From: an uncultured Clostridia bacterium
GTDB lineage: Bacteria > Bacillota > Clostridia > Saccharofermentanales > Saccharofermentanaceae
NCBI GenBank assembly: GCA_946545505.1
Contig: CAMNNN010000022.1
Location: 1 to 11,419, forward strand
Length of the DNA: 11,419 bases
Reading direction: 5' to 3'
Part shown: one piece after another, positions 6,766 through 11,419 of the stretch
Layout of the letters: the number at the start of each line of letters is the position of its first letter
How positions within the stretch are numbered: position 1 is the stretch's first letter
Notes under the pieces: generated by a model
Told to the model about the DNA's origin: nothing
Seen by the model: only the letters and a program-made list of their open reading frames with translations
Database searches by the model: none
Translations under genes and position numbers: made by a program

Positions 6766-6774
6766 TGGTAGAAT
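6766..6774 (+). promoter_or_regulatory. extended -10 promoter for the SulP gene
   Basis: TGGTAGAAT is an extended -10 with one mismatch from TGnTATAAT. A weak TTTCAA at 6747-6752 lies 16 bases upstream of the hexamer. Transcription would start near 6781, about 22 bases before the ATG, leaving room for the GAAAGGA ribosome site at 6788-6794. Confidence 0.5.
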
Positions 6775-6802
6775 ACACTCTGTTTTCGAAAGGATATGTA
6801 TT

Positions 6803-8461
6803 ATGGCTAAGAATAAAAGACCGTTTTTCGCTCATTACGCGAAGATTTTCAGAAATGAATTCAAAGGATATAACAGCAAATCTTTCATTAATGATCTGAC
6901 CGCAGGCATCACTGTCGGCGCAGTAGCTTTGCCTCTTGCTCTTGCATTCGGTGCAGCCAGTGTCGATCAGGATCACCTCGCTATCGGTATCGCAGGCGGT
7001 CTTATCACAGCCATTATCGCGGGTCTTATCTCCGGTCTTCTCGGAGGCGGTTCTTTCCAGATCTCCGGCCCTACGGGTGCCATGGCGGTCATTCTCGGAA
7101 CCATAGTGTCCGGTCAGTACGGACTGCAGGGAATGTTCATGGCGACATTCATCTCAGGTATTATCCTCCTCGCTGCGGGACTTCTGAGGTTCGGACGATT
7201 CGTACAGTTTATTCCCAAACCTGTTGTTACAGGCTTTACATCGGGTATCGCTCTCGTTATCGCGATCGGCCAGCTCGGCAATGCATTCGGTGTTAATGCG
7301 GCAGGAGAGGGCACTATCGGCAAGGTCATGACATTCATCTCCAACATCGGTGATACCAGCTGGCAGACACTCGTTGTCGCAGGCCTGGTAGTCCTCATCA
7401 TGGCGGTTTACCCCAAGAAGCTTGCGAAGTATGTTCCTTCCTCTCTTATCGCCATTATCATCGCGACGGCAGTTGTTAAGCTTACATCTCTCGACGTTAA
7501 GACTATAGGCTCCATTCCGAGTTCCATCATCAATTCCGAGGTGCTTGATATCAGCGCAGTCGACATCCCTATGTTAAGCTCCATCGCGAAGTATTCCGTT
7601 ACTATCGCTCTTCTCGGTATGATCGAGAGCCTTCTGTGCGGTACTGCGGCAGCTTCCATGAAGAAGGAGAAGTTTGACTCCAATGTAGAACTCATCGCCC
7701 AGGGTATCGCTAACATGGCTGTTCCTTTCGCCGGCGGTGTGCCTTCGACGGCTGCCATTGCACGTACTTCCGTTGCCATCAAGAGCGGATGCAGAACGAG
7801 ACTTACATCCGTGTTCCAGTCAGTTTTCCTCATTCTTTGTATGTTTGTGCTTGCCCCTCTCATCGGCATGGTTCCGTACTCGGCGCTCGCAGGCGTACTC
7901 TTCGTAACAGCATTCAAGATGAATGATATAAAGACCATCAAGGGTTACTTCACACACGGCCTTAAGGATGCTATCGCTTCCTGCTTCATAACCATGGCTG
8001 CTACTGTCATCCTTGACCTTACTTATGCCATCGTAATCGGTGTCGCTTTGTCAATGATAATCACCATCAGTAAGCTTGCCGATATCAATGTCAGCGTCGA
8101 GGAAGAGACTCTTATCGAGAGCAAGGATGCGGCTATCGTTTACAGCGTCGGCGCATACTTCTTCGCTAACGGCAAGCAGCTTAAGAAAGCCATCGAAAAG
8201 TGCAGTAAGCGTTATGACACTTACATTCTTTCTTTCCGTGGAGTTGTCTTCGTGGATATCTCTGCCGAGACCGAGTTTCTTGAGGCTATCGAGTACATCA
8301 GACAGATAGGATCCGATTTCTGCTTCGTAGGCTTAAACAGCGATATCAACGGAGCTCTCGAGAAGATCGGTTTCCAGGAGACTGTCGGACGCGAACACTT
8401 CTATGCGAACCTCGAGGATTGTGTAGCTGCGAAGAGACAGGCTGCTTCAGCTGCCCATTAA
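6803..8461 (+). CDS. SulP (SLC26) family anion transporter with STAS domain
   Basis: A 552-residue inner-membrane secondary transporter for sulfate, bicarbonate or a related anion. The membrane part (about 28-430) begins with LTAGITVGAVALPLALAFG (32-50) and contains the substrate-site signature QISGPTGAM at 86-94 and the GGVPSTAAIARTSV segment typical of SulP helices. A C-terminal STAS domain spans about 439-546, predicted to sit in the cytoplasm; its loop reads GVVFVDIS at about 480-487, in the position corresponding to the phosphorylated loop of SpoIIAA-type STAS proteins. Length is usual for bacterial SulP. The start is supported by GAAAGGA 8 bases upstream. There is no adjacent carbonic anhydrase or sulfate assimilation gene, so the anion is undetermined. 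The stop overlaps the convergent next gene by 15 bases. Confidence 0.94.
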   Translation: MAKNKRPFFAHYAKIFRNEFKGYNSKSFINDLTAGITVGAVALPLALAFGAASVDQDHLAIGIAGGLITAIIAGLISGLLGGGSFQISGPTGAMAVILGTIVSGQYGLQGMFMATFISGIILLAAGLLRFGRFVQFIPKPVVTGFTSGIALVIAIGQLGNAFGVNAAGEGTIGKVMTFISNIGDTSWQTLVVAGLVVLIMAVYPKKLAKYVPSSLIAIIIATAVVKLTSLDVKTIGSIPSSIINSEVLDISAVDIPMLSSIAKYSVTIALLGMIESLLCGTAAASMKKEKFDSNVELIAQGIANMAVPFAGGVPSTAAIARTSVAIKSGCRTRLTSVFQSVFLILCMFVLAPLIGMVPYSALAGVLFVTAFKMNDIKTIKGYFTHGLKDAIASCFITMAATVILDLTYAIVIGVALSMIITISKLADINVSVEEETLIESKDAAIVYSVGAYFFANGKQLKKAIEKCSKRYDTYILSFRGVVFVDISAETEFLEAIEYIRQIGSDFCFVGLNSDINGALEKIGFQETVGREHFYANLEDCVAAKRQAASAAH

Positions 8462-9097
8462 TCCCTTGTCTGACAGGATAATGACGATCATCGCGATCTC
8501 GGTGAGGATCATTACTGCGCATATGACGGCTGCGAATACGAATGTCTTCTGATTATTGTCGCTCCAGATGAACTCTGCAGGATCTTCGGGATCTACTTTG
8601 ATCGTGACCGTGGAATCAATCTCAGGAAGTCTGCCGCGATTGGAATATATACCGTCATAGGCCAGGTATTCACGGCCGGCATAAGTATACTTAAATACTG
8701 GTGTTCTGTTTATGTGGCCGTCATTTCCGGTGATGGAGTAGCCGACACACATGGCGTTAACTTCCTGTGTCATAAGCTTAGGTCTTACAAGAAGTCTGTT
8801 ACGTGCGACGATCAGGGCAGTGACGGTTCCTGCCAGGAAGAATACTATAAATCCCACTACCGCGGCCCCGATTCCTGCACCCGTTACGAAGTGTGTTATT
8901 ACTCCTGCCAATACTGCGAGGACTAAGGCTGCCAGGGCTCCTATACCGATGGTCTTCGAATCCTTACCTGCGGGAGGAGTGATCCTGTTCTGACCGTTCA
9001 TGGCAAGATCGATCAGTTTTCTCTTGAGCGAAGCATAATCCGGACCATGAGGCACATCCCAGAATACCTGATCTCTGTATCTTTCATCGTAAATCAT
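8447..9097 (-). CDS. membrane protein with DUF3592-like domain, function unknown
   Basis: A 216-residue protein. An acidic/basic N-terminal cytoplasmic stretch (1-45, with DVPHGPDYASLKRKL) precedes two adjacent membrane helices at about 50-71 and 76-97. A soluble segment (about 108-168) with VFKYTYAGREYLAYDG, a RGRLPEIDSTVTIKVDPEDPAEF run and a closing W resembles the DUF3592 beta-domain found in many small bacterial membrane proteins. A final helix lies at about 186-209. ATG 9097 is preceded by a strong GGAGGG ribosome site. The 3' end converges on and overlaps sulP by 15 bases. No catalytic motif is visible and I do not know the role. A possible weak promoter (TATAAA at 9127-9122) lies upstream in the divergent gap. 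Confidence 0.75.
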   Translation of the reverse strand: MIYDERYRDQVFWDVPHGPDYASLKRKLIDLAMNGQNRITPPAGKDSKTIGIGALAALVLAVLAGVITHFVTGAGIGAAVVGFIVFFLAGTVTALIVARNRLLVRPKLMTQEVNAMCVGYSITGNDGHINRTPVFKYTYAGREYLAYDGIYSNRGRLPEIDSTVTIKVDPEDPAEFIWSDNNQKTFVFAAVICAVMILTEIAMIVIILSDKGLMGS

Positions 9098-9183
9098 CTA
9101 TCTATCCCTCCGATGAATGAATTTATAGTCATATTATCTCAAAAAGTAATCTTTTTTCTACTGTGCAAAACCGAATAGTAACT

Positions 9184-9189
9184 TATAAT
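9184..9189 (+). promoter_or_regulatory. -10 element upstream of the threonine/serine exporter gene
   Basis: A perfect TATAAT in the 150-base divergent gap between 9097 and 9248. The -35 region (about 9161-9167, CTGTGCA) is weak. Expected transcription start is near 9196, giving a leader of about 52 bases. No convincing ribosome site precedes the ATG at 9248. Confidence 0.45.
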
Positions 9190-9247
9190 ATTGGCATAAA
9201 CTACATATACGGAGTGCTTCTGTCAAAATCTTCTGAAGCGTTATAAG

Positions 9248-10567
9248 ATGAGTAAACTTAGACAACAACATATGCCGGTAATGTGGCATGACTTCGCCGA
9301 CGGTAACACAGATACACCTGCGGTTAAAGCGACGCTCCCCGAGAAATCCGCTCTCATCGGAAGAGTCGGTCTTTTGTTCCTTGCTTCCGGTGCGGGTGCA
9401 TACCGCGTCAGAGCTGCTATGAACAAGTTAAGCAGAGGCCTCGGTATCACATGCAGCGCGGGTATCGGACTTAAGGCTGTCGAATACACTTGTATCGACG
9501 GCAAAGAGACCTGTACGACGGCGCTTTCTAACAGGAGTACCGGCGTTAACACGGACAGATTGAACTACCTTGAGATCTTCTGCGACGGATTTGCCGAGAG
9601 GGTGGACAGGTACTCCATCGACGATTTCCACAGAATGCTCGACACCATCGAAAAGAGCGGCAACACCTACAAACTGTGGCAGCTGTGCCTGGCGTCGGGC
9701 GCGGCGTGCAGCTCCTTCGCTTTTCTGCTCGGCGCGGGATCCGTGGAGATGCTGTGCACTTTCTTCGCGGCTGCTCTCGGCTTCCTTGTAAGAAAGCTTC
9801 TCCTTAACAGACACATCACGCTTTTCGCTAATACCGGAGCTGCTGTACTGACTTCATGCTTCGTCTACATCCTGATGGTGAAGTCACTCTCGTATCTGTT
9901 TGATTACGCGATGGATTATCAGGCGGGATATATCTGTTCCATGCTGTTCGTAATACCCGGATTCCCCCTTATAACAGGAGGAATCGATCTTGCCAAACTT
10001 GACTTAAGGTCCGGCCTTGAACGAATAACATATGCGGTGCTTATTATCGGAGTAGCATCGCTTACGTGTGCTTTTACGGCTGAGTTATTCCATTTCGCTC
10101 CGGTCGAGTTCCCGACTTACACTATCCCTTTGGCATTTAAGCTGATGTTAAGATTCGCATTGAGTTTCGCCGGCGTTTACGGATTCTCGATACTCTTCAA
10201 CAGTTCGCTTAAGATGGCTTCCGTGGCAGGCCTTATAGGCGCAATCGCCAATTTCACGAGACTTTTCCTCGTCGACGGCGGTACTCCGCCTACCATAGCG
10301 GCATTCGCAGGAGCTCTTATAGCGGGACTTCTTGCATCCTCCGTAAGACGTTTTATCGGATTCCCGAGAATAACGATAACCGTGCCTTCTATCGTAATCA
10401 TGGTGCCCGGAATGTATATGTACAAGGGAATGTACTTTATTTCTGACGGCAATTTCTCCGAGGGCGGCCTGTGGCTGTGTAAAGCACTGGTCATCGTAGT
10501 ATCGCTGCCTCTGGGTCTCGTTATAGCGAGAATTCTTACCGACAGGAATTTCAGAATAAGCAGCTGA
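9248..10567 (+). CDS. ThrE-type threonine/serine exporter (DUF1212 + ThrE_2)
   Basis: A 439-residue inner-membrane protein of the threonine/serine exporter family, in the single-chain form that joins the two halves often split into YjjP/YjjB-like proteins. Residues about 35-130 form the soluble DUF1212 part (LLFLASGAGAYRVRAAMNKL, then GVNTDRLNYLE). Helices follow from about 143. Each half ends in a related hydrophobic Pro-Gly motif, VIPGFPLITGG (235-245) and IMVPGMYMYKG (394-404), an internal duplication. ATG 9248 is the first usable start: in-frame codons upstream reach a stop at 9197-9199 with no ATG, GTG or TTG, although the ribosome site is poor. A stretch near 9600-9790 is clearly richer in GC and in GCG/CTG codons than the rest. 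Substrate is inferred from the family, not shown. Confidence 0.88.
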   Translation: MSKLRQQHMPVMWHDFADGNTDTPAVKATLPEKSALIGRVGLLFLASGAGAYRVRAAMNKLSRGLGITCSAGIGLKAVEYTCIDGKETCTTALSNRSTGVNTDRLNYLEIFCDGFAERVDRYSIDDFHRMLDTIEKSGNTYKLWQLCLASGAACSSFAFLLGAGSVEMLCTFFAAALGFLVRKLLLNRHITLFANTGAAVLTSCFVYILMVKSLSYLFDYAMDYQAGYICSMLFVIPGFPLITGGIDLAKLDLRSGLERITYAVLIIGVASLTCAFTAELFHFAPVEFPTYTIPLAFKLMLRFALSFAGVYGFSILFNSSLKMASVAGLIGAIANFTRLFLVDGGTPPTIAAFAGALIAGLLASSVRRFIGFPRITITVPSIVIMVPGMYMYKGMYFISDGNFSEGGLWLCKALVIVVSLPLGLVIARILTDRNFRISS

Positions 10568-10599
10568 CAAATCGGTAAACAAAAATGTACACGATTTGT
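10567..10599. terminator. hairpin after the exporter stop codon: weak terminator or operator
   Basis: ACAAATCG (10567-10574) and CGATTTGT (10592-10599) form a perfect 8-base inverted repeat, extendable by GTA/TAC (10575-10577 with 10588-10590) across a single bulged A. It begins on the last base of the exporter stop codon and is followed after four bases by a T run (10604-10609), consistent with an intrinsic terminator. The stem is AT-rich, and its right arm adjoins the promoter of the STAS gene, so a protein-binding operator is an alternative. Confidence 0.45.
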
Positions 10600-10619
10600 T
10601 CATATTTTTATATTATAAT
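10586..10619 (+). promoter_or_regulatory. promoter region of the STAS-kinase pair
   Basis: Two readings are possible. TGTACA (10586-10591) and TATATT (10609-10614) are separated by 17 bases. A perfect TATAAT (10614-10619) lies slightly downstream without a well-placed -35. Either gives a 30-40 base leader carrying the GGGAG ribosome site near 10645. The region shares bases with the right arm of the upstream hairpin. Confidence 0.45.
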
Positions 10620-10658
10620 GAACGCATTATCAAAAATAATTTAAGGGAGTTTATAACT

Positions 10659-10955
10659 ATGGAAACAAAGCTTAACAGAGATGCATCAAAGCTCACAGTC
10701 GAGATCGAAGGTCGTCTTGATACGCTTACAGCACCCGATCTTGAGAAGGAATTGGAGCCCGCCCTTGACGGTGTCACAGAGCTTATCCTCGATCTTAAGG
10801 ATCTTGAGTATATCTCTTCTGCAGGACTTCGTGTTCTTCTGGGTCTTGCTCAGATCATGGAGAAGCAGGGCGATATGAAGGTTATCAATCCCTCTGATGC
10901 TGTTATGGATGTATTCTCCGTTACAGGATTTGACGATATTCTCAATATCGAGTAA
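10659..10955 (+). CDS. STAS-domain anti-sigma factor antagonist (SpoIIAA/RsbV-like)
   Basis: A 98-residue single-domain cytoplasmic STAS protein. In such partner-switching systems the unphosphorylated form binds the anti-sigma kinase and frees its target, while phosphorylation by the kinase inactivates it. The fold pattern is complete: LTVEIEGRLDTLTAP (12-26), ELILDLKDLEYISSAGLRVLL (41-61), then a MKVINPS strand and a final VFSVTGFDDIL helix. Alignment to the SpoIIAA loop DSSGL puts the expected phospho-acceptor at Ser54 in ISSAGL. ATG 10659 is chosen because a GGGAG ribosome site lies 9 bases upstream and the protein starts right at the domain; an earlier in-frame ATG at 10596 lies upstream of the predicted -10. 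The RsbW-like gene follows after 31 bases. Confidence 0.93.
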   Translation: METKLNRDASKLTVEIEGRLDTLTAPDLEKELEPALDGVTELILDLKDLEYISSAGLRVLLGLAQIMEKQGDMKVINPSDAVMDVFSVTGFDDILNIE

Positions 10956-10986
10956 TTAGACTTAATCAGCAAAGGTAATATACTTT

Positions 10987-11419
10987 ATGAGAGAGTTGGA
11001 CATCCAGGCCCTGCCTGAGAATCTGCCCGAGGTTCTCGAATTTGTAAGTAAACAGCTCGATGAGATCGGCTGTACCGAGAGGGAACGTAACCAGATAGAA
11101 GTTGCGGTTGAAGAGATATACGCGAATATCGCGGGATATGCTTATAACCCTGATATTGGTACGGCTACGATTCGAGTTGAGATCAACGATAATCCTCTGT
11201 CTGTAAGCATGAGTTTTATCGATCAGGGCAAACAGTACGACCCTCTCGCCAAACCGGATCCTAATGTCAAGTTGTCCGCGTCCGAACGTAAGCGCGGAGG
11301 ACTTGGCATTTTTATGACCAAGAAATTCATGGATGAGGTGGATTACGAGTATAAGAACGGAAGTAACATCCTCACCCTGAGAAAGGTCGTATTAAGGCAG
11401 CCCGAGGTCGATTTGACCA
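10987..11419 (+). CDS. RsbW/SpoIIAB-like ATP-binding anti-sigma kinase, open at right edge
   Basis: 144 codons are visible without a stop. It is a GHKL-type (HATPase_c_2) serine-protein kinase domain. The N-box reads VAVEEIYANIAGYAY (about 39-53; Glu43 and Asn47 as the Mg/ATP residues). The G1 box is FIDQGKQYDPL (77-87; Asp79, Gly81) and the G2 box RGGLGIFMTKKFMD (103-116). The domain ends with the usual NGSNILTLRKVV strand. It would phosphorylate the STAS partner encoded just upstream and hold a sigma factor or another regulator. An AAAGG ribosome site lies about 10 bases before ATG 10987. RsbW-like proteins are about 140-160 residues, so the true end is probably close, but a C-terminal extension or fusion cannot be excluded. 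Confidence 0.9.
   Translation, partial: MRELDIQALPENLPEVLEFVSKQLDEIGCTERERNQIEVAVEEIYANIAGYAYNPDIGTATIRVEINDNPLSVSMSFIDQGKQYDPLAKPDPNVKLSASERKRGGLGIFMTKKFMDEVDYEYKNGSNILTLRKVVLRQPEVDLT

Noticed and set aside
7408..7941. 177-codon minus-strand open frame inside sulP
   Set aside because: Antisense to membrane-helix coding sequence; methionine- and threonine-rich translation is typical of a shadow frame.
10596..10658. Extended STAS protein from ATG 10596
   Set aside because: This start precedes the predicted -10 and the strong GGGAG site; the added residues are unlike STAS proteins.
1..11419. Mobile elements, CRISPR arrays, tRNA/rRNA genes, riboswitches
   Set aside because: Read on both strands, no transposase or integrase, regularly spaced repeat, cloverleaf, rRNA segment or recognised riboswitch core was found.

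Overview
The window reads as ordinary chromosome of a low-to-mid GC anaerobic Firmicute, most likely a clostridium of the Lachnospiraceae/Oscillospiraceae type. That assignment is inferred from protein families (DUF896/YnzC, PepT, a Gram-positive-style cardiolipin synthase, a ThrE exporter, and a STAS/RsbW-like pair), from TATAAT-type promoters, and from mixed codon use at a GC content in the upper 40s by eye. No rRNA, tRNA, CRISPR array, insertion sequence, phage gene or conjugation gene was found. Genes are tightly packed and no gene-free stretch exceeds about 170 bases.

Layout. (1) Bases 1-896, minus strand: a tRNA-dihydrouridine synthase whose last codons lie at the left edge. (2) Bases 1016-3907, plus strand: a compact four-gene run of DUF896 protein, peptidase T, an EamA/DMT-family permease and an ECF-type S-component-like membrane protein. 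Gaps are 6 and 8 bases, followed by an 11-base overlap. The run looks like a nutrient (peptide, metabolite, vitamin) salvage cluster. (3) Bases 3909-4031, minus strand: a 40-codon relic of a lipoprotein gene with an intact lipobox but no start codon, lying in a long imperfect inverted repeat. (4) Bases 4030-6638, minus strand: a family 2 glycosyltransferase followed by cardiolipin synthase, an envelope lipid pair. (5) Bases 6803-8461, plus strand: a SulP anion transporter with a STAS tail. It converges on, and overlaps by 15 bases, a minus-strand membrane protein with a DUF3592-like domain (8447-9097). (6) Bases 9248-10567, plus strand: a full-length two-domain ThrE-type threonine/serine exporter. 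(7) Bases 10659-11419, plus strand: a STAS anti-anti-sigma protein followed by an RsbW/SpoIIAB-like ATP-binding kinase that runs to the right edge. These two form a partner-switching pair.

The most interesting signals are regulatory. Two genes (dus and the DMT permease) have no Shine-Dalgarno sequence but carry an extended -10 element 6-7 bases before the ATG, a geometry that predicts leaderless mRNAs. The 6639-6802 divergent region holds three ATAAG/CTTAT half-sites overlapping the glycosyltransferase promoter. The lipoprotein relic with its flanking inverted repeat, and a GC-rich patch inside the exporter gene, hint at past rearrangement. I see no convincing undescribed multi-gene defence or biosynthetic system here.
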